The notes under the pieces are model-generated. The model did not search any database, was not told where the DNA came from, and worked only from the letters and a program-made list of their open reading frames with translations. 38,272 nucleotides of DNA from positions 1 to 38,272 of the forward strand of contig JBOGZD010000012.1 in the NCBI GenBank assembly GCA_050697155.1. The letters run 5' to 3'. This DNA is from JBOGZD01 sp050697155. GTDB taxonomy: Bacteria; Actinomycetota; Thermoleophilia; Solirubrobacterales; 70-9. The translations under genes were made by a program, and so were the position numbers. The first letter of the stretch is position 1. The number at the start of each line of letters is the position of its first letter. Shown here in pieces: positions 31,986 through 38,272 of this stretch.

Positions 31986-32624
31986 GTGGTACGAGCGCAA
32001 GCAGAGGGGAGTGGGACCGATCGGGCGCTGTCCGAGCGGGCGCTGACCGGCGCGAAGGCGCGGCGGATCGTCGAGGCGATGCGAGAATCGGTCGCCGAGG
32101 TCGGGATCACCGGCTCGACCTTCGAGCGCGTCTCCGCCAAGGCGGGAGTCAGCCGCGGCCTGCTGCACTACTACTTCGGCACCAAGGAGCGGCTGCTGGT
32201 CGAGGTGATCCGCCGCGACACCGACTACCGGATCGAGACCCTCGGCAGCGAGCTGAGGCAGGCGAGCACGGTCGACGAAGTGATCGCCGCCTTCTTCGCC
32301 ACCTTCGAGCGCACGATCTCCGAGGAGACCGGCTACGTCTACATGGTCTCCGAGCTCTACGTCGCCGGCCGCACCAGCCCCGACCTTCAGCGCGAGCTCG
32401 GCACGCTTTACGCCCGCGCCCGGGCGGCGTTCGCCGAGATCCTGCGTGAGAAGGAGGCCGAGGGCGTGCTCAAGCTCCGCTACGACGCCGAGTCGGTGCT
32501 CTCGTACCTGTTCGCCGCCGGCGACGGGGCCACCGTCCAGCAGCTCACCGACCCGACCCTCGACCGCCGCGGGTTCGCCCGCTGCGGGGTCGACGTCGCC
32601 CGCTACCTGCTCGACGCCTCCTGA
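31986..32624 (+). CDS. TetR-family transcriptional regulator
   Basis: The 212-aa product has an N-terminal helix-turn-helix (about 24-70): AKARRIVEAMRESVAEVGITGSTFERVSAKAGVSRGLLHYYFGTKERLLVEVIRR, the classic TetR signature with its LLHYYF-TKE recognition region. The C-terminal ligand/dimer domain (about 75-210) is family-variable, so the inducer is unknown. The GTG start at 31986 is the only good option in frame before the HTH. A perfect 22-bp palindrome directly upstream is the likely autoregulatory operator. The MMPL transporter gene follows on the same strand after 174 bp. TetR-MMPL pairs are common, so it may control export of a lipid or hydrophobic compound. Confidence 0.92.
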   Translation: MVRAQAEGSGTDRALSERALTGAKARRIVEAMRESVAEVGITGSTFERVSAKAGVSRGLLHYYFGTKERLLVEVIRRDTDYRIETLGSELRQASTVDEVIAAFFATFERTISEETGYVYMVSELYVAGRTSPDLQRELGTLYARARAAFAEILREKEAEGVLKLRYDAESVLSYLFAAGDGATVQQLTDPTLDRRGFARCGVDVARYLLDAS

Positions 32625-32632
32625 TTGCCGGG

Positions 32633-32741
32633 GCGGGCGCGGGACATCGCCCGCCGGAGGCCACCCTGAGGCGCGGTGGGGATGGACGCGTCGTGGCGGC
32701 CAGCCCGGCGGAGCCTCCAGCGGGCGACATCCCGCGCCCGC
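32633..32741. repeat. Palindromic intergenic element, copy A (109 bp)
   Basis: 29-nt arms (32633-32661, 32713-32741) are inverted repeats with three mismatches around a 51-nt loop. It is homologous to copy B at 35613-35726: 33 of 43 positions match at the left end (from 32634 against from 35617) and 29 of 35 at the right end (32708-32742 against 35690-35724). It lies between the tetR and MMPL genes. Confidence 0.8.
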
Positions 32742-32784
32742 CTCGTGAGTGACGGATCTCACGCTGCGGCGCGCGCCGCGGCGT

Positions 32785-32790
32785 AACGAT
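32785..32790 (+). promoter_or_regulatory. Candidate -10 box of the MMPL gene (leaderless)
   Basis: AACGAT (within TAACGAT) lies 8 nt before the ATG at 32799, supporting that start over the in-frame ATG at 32811. Confidence 0.35.
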
Positions 32791-32798
32791 CCCTGGTC

Positions 32799-35057
32799 AT
32801 GCGCGCGGCGATGGTCAGGCTGTCCGGCCTTCTCGGCAGGCGGCGCTGGCTGATCGTCGCGGTCTGGCTCGCGGTCGTCCTCGCCGCGTTGCCGTTCTTC
32901 TCCCGCCAGACGGAGGACCTCACCGGCGGCGGGTTCGACGTCCCGGCCAGCGCCTCGGAGCGGGTCCAGGACACGGTCACCGCCGACTACGGGCCCCACC
33001 AGGACGGGGCGGTCAGCGCGGTGCTCGAGGCCGAGCCGGGCGCAACGCCGGAGCAGCTCGACGCGGCAGTGGCCCGGGTCGGTGACGCGGTGGCGGGGGT
33101 CGACGACTTCAGCCTCGCCGACGGCGCGCTCGCGGCCGCCGGCCGGGAGCTGCGGCGCGAGGGGGTGGCCGTGATCCCGGTCTCCTCCGAGCTTCCCCCG
33201 AGTCGCCAGATCGACCCCGCCTCGGACCTGCGCGAGGAGCTCTCGCCGGGCGACGCTGTCGGCGGCGTGACGCCCTACCTCGCCGGCCAGCCGGCGGCCT
33301 GGGCCGGCCTGCAGGAGCTCTCCCAGGAGGACCTCGAGCGCGCGGAGACGATCGGCTTTCCGATCGTCGCCCTGATCCTGCTCACCGTCTTCGGCTCGCT
33401 TGCGGCTGCGTCGCTGCCGCTGGCGCTCGGGTTCGTCTCGGTCGCGGTCACCGGGGCGGTGATCTACCTGCTCTCACAGCAGATGGACATGTCGGTCTTC
33501 GTGGTGAACATGGCCTCGATGATCGGCATCGGGGTCGCGGTCGACTACTCGCTCTTCATCCTCGCCCGCTTCCGCGAGGAGGTGCGTGCCGGACGCACGG
33601 CGGAGGAGGCACGGGGCGAGGCGCTGGCGACCTCGGGCCTCGCGGTCGCCTTCTCGGGGCTCGCGGTGGTGATCTCGCTCGCCGGGCTGTGGATGATCAA
33701 CAACCAGAGCCTGCGCTCGATGGCGCTCGGGGCGATGATCGTCGTTGCGATCGCGATCCTGACCGCGGTCGTTCTGCTGCCGGCGCTGATCCGATTGCTC
33801 GGCCACCGGGTCGAGGCGGGTGGCCCGATCTGGTCGATTCTCCTCTTCACCCGGCGGCTGACCGTCGGGCGGCGCCGCCGGCCGGGATCGACCACGCCCG
33901 GTGGCCCGGGCTTCTGGGACCGCTGGACTGCGCGGGTGATGCGCCGCCCGGTGCTCTCGGTCGTCGCCACCAGCGTCGTGCTGCTCGCGCTCGCATCGCC
34001 GGTGCTGTCGCTGGAGACCGGCACCGGTGCGCTCGACCAGTTCCCCGCCGGGCACGACGTCCGCGGGGGCGCCGAGCTCGCCTCGGCGGCGTCCGGCGGC
34101 GCGACCAACCCGATCCAGGTCGTCGCCGAGTTCGATCGCGGCGACCTCTCCGACCCTCGCAATCGCGCCGATGCGGCGACGCTGGCGCGCGAGATCGGGG
34201 CTGTGCCAGGGGTCACCGAGGTCGCCCGTCCGGCGGGCGCCGGCACCAGCGCCCTGATCACCGCCTCGACCGAGGCGGCCCCCGACTCCGACGCGTCCTA
34301 CGCCGTCGTCGAGCGTCTCCGTGACCGGGTGGTGCCCGCATCGGCGCTCGCCGAGCGCGCCGAGGTGCTCGTCGGGGGCGAGTCGGCCCGCATCGTCGAC
34401 GTCCAGGACCAGATCGACGGCGGGATGTGGCGGATCGTCGCCTTTGTCCTCGGCTTCTCGTTCCTGGTCCTGATGGTGATGCTGCGGTCGCTGATCCTGC
34501 CGCTGAAGGCGATCCTGATGAACCTGCTCTCGATCGGCGCCGCCTACGGGGTGCTCGTGATCGTCTTCCAGTGGGGCTGGATCGACGGCTTCCTCGGCTT
34601 CGAGTCGTCGGGGGCGATCGACGTGCTCACCCCGCCGCTTGTCCTCGCCGTCGTCTTCGGCCTCTCGATGGACTACGAGGTGTTCCTGCTCTCGCGGATC
34701 CGCGAGCGCTACGAGGCACACGGGGACAACCGCCGCGCGGTGGCCGAAGGGCTCGCATCGAGCGCCCGCACGATCTCCTCCGCTGCGCTGATCATGACCT
34801 CGGTCTTCGCCGTCTTCGTGCTCACCGGCGTGCCCTCGATCAAGGAGCTCGGGCTCGGCAACGCGGTCGCGATCGCGCTCGACGCCACCCTGGTGCGGCT
34901 GATCCTCGTCCCCGCGGCGATGCAGCTGATGGGGCGCTGGAACTGGTGGCTGCCGGGCTGGCTCGACCGGATCCTGCCCCGGCTGAGCTTCGAGGGCGGC
35001 ACGGGGGACGCCGAAGGGGCCGCAAAGCAACCGGTGCCCGGTCGCGCTTCCGTGTAG
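32799..35057 (+). CDS. MMPL/RND-family transporter
   Basis: Large inner-membrane exporter driven by proton flow. In actinobacteria members export lipids, glycolipids or drugs. The 752-aa product has two RND-like halves, each with one helix, a large extracytoplasmic domain (about 35-185 and 405-540) and then five helices. Both halves carry the GxxxDY-type motif of the proton path: MIGIGVAVDYSLFILARFREE (about 227-247) and VVFGLSMDYEVFLLSRIRERY (about 617-637), with conserved Asp and Tyr. The ATG at 32799 has a -10-like box 8 nt upstream. It is probably controlled by the preceding TetR regulator. The substrate is unknown. The lipoprotein gene follows after 50 bp with its own ribosome binding site. 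Confidence 0.92.
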   Translation: MRAAMVRLSGLLGRRRWLIVAVWLAVVLAALPFFSRQTEDLTGGGFDVPASASERVQDTVTADYGPHQDGAVSAVLEAEPGATPEQLDAAVARVGDAVAGVDDFSLADGALAAAGRELRREGVAVIPVSSELPPSRQIDPASDLREELSPGDAVGGVTPYLAGQPAAWAGLQELSQEDLERAETIGFPIVALILLTVFGSLAAASLPLALGFVSVAVTGAVIYLLSQQMDMSVFVVNMASMIGIGVAVDYSLFILARFREEVRAGRTAEEARGEALATSGLAVAFSGLAVVISLAGLWMINNQSLRSMALGAMIVVAIAILTAVVLLPALIRLLGHRVEAGGPIWSILLFTRRLTVGRRRRPGSTTPGGPGFWDRWTARVMRRPVLSVVATSVVLLALASPVLSLETGTGALDQFPAGHDVRGGAELASAASGGATNPIQVVAEFDRGDLSDPRNRADAATLAREIGAVPGVTEVARPAGAGTSALITASTEAAPDSDASYAVVERLRDRVVPASALAERAEVLVGGESARIVDVQDQIDGGMWRIVAFVLGFSFLVLMVMLRSLILPLKAILMNLLSIGAAYGVLVIVFQWGWIDGFLGFESSGAIDVLTPPLVLAVVFGLSMDYEVFLLSRIRERYEAHGDNRRAVAEGLASSARTISSAALIMTSVFAVFVLTGVPSIKELGLGNAVAIALDATLVRLILVPAAMQLMGRWNWWLPGWLDRILPRLSFEGGTGDAEGAAKQPVPGRASV

Positions 35058-35107
35058 GCTGCCCGGCGCCGTAGGGGGCTGTCCAATTTCTATAGGGAGG
35101 TTCTTCC

Positions 35108-35599
35108 TTGTCCCGCAAGCCGATGCTGCTGCTCGTCGCCGTCGCGGCCCTGGCCGCTCCGCTCACCCTCGCCGCGTGCGGGGACGACGACGATGACGAT
35201 GACGACGCGACCACCGAGGCCGCGGCCGAAGAGACCGCCGGTCCGACCGAGGTGACCCTGACCGCCGACGACGCCGGCGGCAACTACACCTTCGAGCTCT
35301 CCGAGGCCCCGACCGCGGAGACCGAGACGGTGGTCTTCGACAACCAGGGCGCAGAGCCGCACGCGATCGTCTACGCCAAGATCAACGAGGGCTTCACGGT
35401 CGACGAGGCCTACGAGCTCGAGGGCAGGCAGGGCTCCGCCGAGGTGCTGATCGAGGACGGGGCGCGTCCGGGCCAGTCGAAGACCCTCGAGATCACCGGG
35501 GAGGCCACACCGGGCGACTACGCGATGCTGTGCCCGATCCCCTCTCCGGAGGGCGTCCACTACGAGCTCGGCCAGCTCGAGGAGTTCACGATCGAGTAG
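35108..35599 (+). CDS. Cupredoxin-like lipoprotein
   Basis: The 163-aa secreted product has a signal peptide ending in a lipobox (LAAC, C24), so it is likely lipid-anchored outside the membrane. Eight consecutive Asp (26-33) and an acidic linker follow. The C-terminal domain (about 46-163) is beta-rich and cupredoxin-like: H85 in AEPHAIV, then GDYAMLCPIPSPEGVHYELGQ with C142 and H151. These are three usual copper ligands. The normal axial Met is not found at its place, where Gln (Q156) occurs, as in stellacyanin-type sites. Whether it binds copper is unproven. The TTG start is set by a strong AGGGAGG site (35094-35100) 7 nt upstream. It converges with the cyclase gene across palindromic copy B. 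Confidence 0.78.
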   Translation: MSRKPMLLLVAVAALAAPLTLAACGDDDDDDDDATTEAAAEETAGPTEVTLTADDAGGNYTFELSEAPTAETETVVFDNQGAEPHAIVYAKINEGFTVDEAYELEGRQGSAEVLIEDGARPGQSKTLEITGEATPGDYAMLCPIPSPEGVHYELGQLEEFTIE

Positions 35600-35612
35600 T
35601 GCCGCGCGCGAC

Positions 35613-35726
35613 GCGGCGGTTACGGAACATCCCCCTGCGGATGCCACCTTGCGGCGCGGGTGGCAGTTTCGCCGTCTGCCCGCGGTCATGCGGAGCATCC
35701 GCCGGGGGACGTCCCGCACCCGCCGC
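35613..35726. repeat. Palindromic intergenic element, copy B (114 bp)
   Basis: 32-nt arms (35613-35644, 35695-35726) pair with five mismatches around a 50-nt loop. Three of the mismatches are G-U pairs if transcribed from the minus strand. It is homologous to copy A (32633-32741). It lies between two convergent genes, so it might also serve as a bidirectional terminator. Confidence 0.8.
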
Positions 35727-35732
35727 TGGTGC

Positions 35733-37115
35733 TTACAGCTCGATTAGCACGTAGGCCTCGACCGGATCGCGCTTTCCCTTGATCCGCAGGTCACCCAGCC
35801 GCTCCACCCGCGGGGCGGCGAGGCGGCGCATCGTCTCCGCGCCGATCGCGATCTCGCCCACAGGGGCCTCGGACTCGAGGCGCGAGGCGAGGTTGACGGC
35901 GTCGCCGATCGCGGTGTAGCTGCGCCCGGGGCCGGCGCCGACGACGCCGACCATCGCCTCGCCGGTGTTGACCCCGATCCGGAACCGCGGCCAGTCGGGG
36001 TGCTGCTGCGCCAGCGCTCGCGCGCGGTCGCGGATCGCGACCGCGGCGCGGGCGGCGCGCACCGCGTGGTCGTCCTCGCCGGCCTGCTCGCCGAAGGTCG
36101 CCATCAGCGCGTCGCCGATCAGCTTGTCGATCCGCCCGCCGTGCTCGTGGACGATCGGCGGGATCGTCGCCTCGAAGTAGGCGTTCAGCATCTCGCTGAC
36201 CTGACGCGGGTCGCGTCCCTCCGAGTAGGCGGTGAAGCCGGCGAGATCGGCGAAGACGACCGAGATCTCGCGCGCGCCGCGGGTCGTCTCCTCGGTGTAG
36301 AGCGGGGCGAAGCGCTCCTCGCGCCACTCCTGCCGGGCGGCCCAGGCGACGAGCGCGAATGCGACCAGGATCAGCAGGTGCCACTCCCACCAGCTCGCGT
36401 GCCAGTTGCGCGCGAACGCGGTCGCCAGGATCGCCTCGGCGAGCAGCACGAACCCGGTCGCGACCGCGAGCGGCAGCAACTCGCGGCGACGGCGGGCGAG
36501 GCCGAGGTAGCGGACGGCCGCGATCGCGAACAGCACCGCGCCCGCGACCGCCGGGATCGCGATCGGCCCGGAGGCGCGCTCGACCTCGGTCACCCGGTCG
36601 AGCGGCGCCAGCCCGACAACCGTCGCCAGCGCCCAGAGCAGCATCATCGCCACGAGCGCCGCGCGCAGCCGCCGCTCAACGGCGCGCAGGGACGCGAGCC
36701 CAGCCGCTGTCTCCGACACGGTCGATGCCGCCGCGAACAGGGCCGCGATCACCAGCCCGACCGGGACCGCGATCTGGAAGCCGAGGTTCGAGCTCTCCAG
36801 GAAGACGTCGGGCGTCGCAAGCGCGTGCAGGGCGAGGAAGCCGCCGGCGGCGAGGAAGGAGAGCGAGACCAGGAAGAGGCGGGTGTCGCCCCGGCGGTCG
36901 GCGGCGTCCCCGGTCGCATAGGCGAGCCCCGCGGTGGTTGCGGCGGCGAGCATCACCAGCCAGAAGTGGGAGGGGTGGTGCTGCCAGCGCACGTCGAGCT
37001 CGGGGGCTGCCAGCAGCAGCGCGAAGCCGGCCGCGGGCAGCAGGGCCGCGGCGAGCGCGGCGAGCGCCGCCTGCCGTCGCCCTCCTGACGTTCGCTCCAG
37101 CGCGCCGCTCTCCAT
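35733..37115 (-). CDS. Membrane-anchored class III adenylate/guanylate cyclase
   Basis: The 460-aa product has about seven or eight hydrophobic helices (about 15-265), probably a membrane sensor. Its cytoplasmic class III cyclase domain (about 283-460) has metal ligands D290 (VVFADLAGFT) and D335 (KLIGDALMATFG), base-site K331 with T401, and transition-state N408 and R412 (IGDAVNLASRL). All are present, so it is probably active, making cAMP or cGMP as a dimer. The Lys/Thr pair does not settle which. The ATG at 37115 has a TAGGCT box at 37126-37131. It lies 32 bp after the R2lox-SCP2 gene on the same strand. It is the second class III cyclase in the window, and a lone CNB-domain protein lies 13 kb away. 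Confidence 0.93.
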   Translation of the reverse strand: MESGALERTSGGRRQAALAALAAALLPAAGFALLLAAPELDVRWQHHPSHFWLVMLAAATTAGLAYATGDAADRRGDTRLFLVSLSFLAAGGFLALHALATPDVFLESSNLGFQIAVPVGLVIAALFAAASTVSETAAGLASLRAVERRLRAALVAMMLLWALATVVGLAPLDRVTEVERASGPIAIPAVAGAVLFAIAAVRYLGLARRRRELLPLAVATGFVLLAEAILATAFARNWHASWWEWHLLILVAFALVAWAARQEWREERFAPLYTEETTRGAREISVVFADLAGFTAYSEGRDPRQVSEMLNAYFEATIPPIVHEHGGRIDKLIGDALMATFGEQAGEDDHAVRAARAAVAIRDRARALAQQHPDWPRFRIGVNTGEAMVGVVGAGPGRSYTAIGDAVNLASRLESEAPVGEIAIGAETMRRLAAPRVERLGDLRIKGKRDPVEAYVLIEL

Positions 37116-37123
37116 GCGGCGCT

Positions 37124-37140
37124 ACAGCCTATGGGGCTGT
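37124..37140 (-). promoter_or_regulatory. Small hairpin between the R2lox-SCP2 and cyclase genes
   Basis: ACAGCC and GGCTGT form a 6-bp stem with a 5-nt loop, 7 bp after the R2lox-SCP2 stop, overlapping the possible -10 box of the cyclase gene. It could be a weak terminator or operator. Confidence 0.3.
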
Positions 37141-37147
37141 CGCCCGC

Positions 37148-38272
37148 TCAGGCGAGCCTGGCCGGGCGCCGGGGGAAGACCCTCTGCAGCCGCAGCAGGT
37201 CGCGCACCGATCCGTGCGGGCGCACCCGGCGACGCAGCAGCGCTCGGCGCGGATCGGCGCCCTGCGTCGTCACGCTGACCCAGTCCTCCCAGCTCGTCTC
37301 CAGGGTCAGGTCGGGGTCCGGGGCCTCGCCGGGCTCGGCGGCCGTCGAGCCGTTGGCGATCCGCAGGTGCCAGGGGTCGGCGTCGTCGAAGCGCCACTGG
37401 ATCGTCAACGGCTTGCCGTCGACGGCGTCGGCGCGCGCGGAGCGCGCGATCACGTCGAAGAAGATCCGCTGCACCTCCGGCGAGGAGTCGGGGCGGCCGT
37501 TCGGCTCACCCATCACTCCGGCGCGCAGCAGGGTGATCTGGCGCCGGGCGATCTCCTCCTCGGGCAGCGAGTGGTCGACCGGGAACACGCCCGGCATCTC
37601 CTCGAGCGGGTAGCCGGTCGCGCGCCACTTGGCCTTCACCGAGCGCATCCCGAAGGCGTAGATGTCCTCGAGCTCGAACCCCCAGCAGCGGGTGTACTCG
37701 AGGTCCCAGTTCGGCGGCACGAACACGCCGAGCGAGTACGGCATCACCTCGCGCAGCAGCTCGGCGGCGGCCTCCTTGCACTCCTCGGACTCGGCGAAGA
37801 GCTCGGAGAGCACCTTGACCCCGAACCCGATGTGGCGCTGCTCGTCGCGGGAGACGTTCTTCATCCCCTCGCTGAAGCCCGGCATCGTTCCGGTCTTGAC
37901 GAAGTAGTCCTCGATGTAGTGCTGGCCCGGCTGGGCGAGGGTGGCCTCGACGACCAGGTGGTAGAGGGCGATCGCGCGGGCGAAGTTGGGCAGCGAGCGG
38001 TCGCGGCGCAGGTCGTCGGCCATCCGGTCGAGCCGGTCGAAGACGTTGCGGTAGCCCCAGTTGAGCTGCGGCTCGGTGTAGGCGAGCCCGGAGGAGATCG
38101 AGTTGCCGGCGCCGATCACCTCGTTGAAGAAGCGGCTGAAGAAGACCGCGTGGCGCGCCTCGTCGACCTGCTGGGTGGCGAGGAAGTACTTCTGCTCCTC
38201 CTTGGGCGCGGCGTCGATGTAGGGGGAGAGGTTGTCGGTGACCGAGTCCTCGCCGTAGAAGAACATCGAGTA
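37148..38272 (-). CDS. R2lox-like di-metal oxidase fused to an SCP2-like domain (5' end outside window)
   Basis: The frame runs past the window's right edge, so the true start is not seen. Numbering here is from the Met at 38266. The ferritin-like domain has six metal ligands in R2-like order: E6, E36 and H39 (DEARH), E107, E142 and H145 (DEQRH). V9 is three residues after E6 and Y102 five before E107. These are the spacings of the Val and Tyr that form the ether crosslink in R2lox (Mn/Fe ligand-binding oxidase, V71/Y162 in M. tuberculosis), which sets it apart from ribonucleotide reductase R2. Residues about 262-372 resemble an SCP2/sterol-carrier domain (GKPLTIQWRFDDADPWHLRIANG, then DLTLETSWEDWVSV). 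A role in oxidising a fatty or lipid substrate held by the SCP2 part is inferred. Confidence 0.85.
   Translation of the reverse strand, partial: YSMFFYGEDSVTDNLSPYIDAAPKEEQKYFLATQQVDEARHAVFFSRFFNEVIGAGNSISSGLAYTEPQLNWGYRNVFDRLDRMADDLRRDRSLPNFARAIALYHLVVEATLAQPGQHYIEDYFVKTGTMPGFSEGMKNVSRDEQRHIGFGVKVLSELFAESEECKEAAAELLREVMPYSLGVFVPPNWDLEYTRCWGFELEDIYAFGMRSVKAKWRATGYPLEEMPGVFPVDHSLPEEEIARRQITLLRAGVMGEPNGRPDSSPEVQRIFFDVIARSARADAVDGKPLTIQWRFDDADPWHLRIANGSTAAEPGEAPDPDLTLETSWEDWVSVTTQGADPRRALLRRRVRPHGSVRDLLRLQRVFPRRPARLA

Overview
The window is high-GC DNA (about 70% G+C by eye) from a free-living, aerobic, Gram-positive-type bacterium, most likely an actinobacterium of the Thermoleophilia/Solirubrobacterales kind. 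The clues are very strong GC bias at third codon positions, frequent GTG and TTG starts, many start codons lying 6-8 nt after a TAnnnT-like -10 box (leaderless genes), a type E succinate dehydrogenase, an AidB-like acyl-CoA dehydrogenase and several actinobacterial-style cyclases. The taxonomic call is inference. About thirty genes are packed on both strands. I saw no rRNA, tRNA, CRISPR array, transposase or phage gene.

Layout. 1-5.9 kb: the start of a minus-strand exported or membrane protein, aspartate kinase (lysC), an MpaB/DUF2236 oxygenase-like gene, aspartate-semialdehyde dehydrogenase (asd) and a large polytopic membrane protein. 5.9-9.2 kb (minus): a CBS protein and an SLC13/ArsB/NhaD-like permease, then NhaA. 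9.3-14.35 kb (minus): an operon of site-2 protease, sdhA, sdhB, a CCG-domain anchor-type subunit and a 55-aa protein. This is a type E succinate dehydrogenase without classical SdhC/D anchors. 14.4-20.5 kb: an M28 peptidase, a frameshifted crotonase, an AidB-like gene, then icd and mdh. With sdh, the window carries three TCA steps. 20.5-22.5 kb: an AT-hook winged-helix protein, a membrane fatty-acid hydroxylase, a four-cysteine mini-protein and a stand-alone cyclic-nucleotide-binding domain.

22.5-28.3 kb holds signalling genes: a zinc-ribbon/class III cyclase/AAA ATPase, a divergent metallo-beta-lactamase-fold hydrolase, and a GGDEF-EAL gene split by a one-base slip in a G run. 28.5-31.9 kb: hsp20, lon and a one-TM protein, apparently a proteostasis operon. 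32-35.6 kb: a TetR regulator with a palindromic operator, an MMPL transporter and a cupredoxin-like lipoprotein. 35.7-38.3 kb (minus): a membrane-bound class III cyclase and, running off the end, an R2lox-type di-metal oxidase fused to an SCP2-like domain.

Non-coding structure is rich: two homologous palindromic elements about 110 bp long (32.6 and 35.6 kb), a 166-bp element with perfect 20-bp terminal inverted repeats upstream of hsp20, heptamer tandem repeats in three spacers, a 27-bp tandem repeat plus a multi-hairpin block upstream of the GGDEF-EAL gene, and a palindromic insert inside the membrane-protein gene. The strongest leads are the R2lox-SCP2 fusion, the type E SDH operon with an extra small gene, and these repeat elements.
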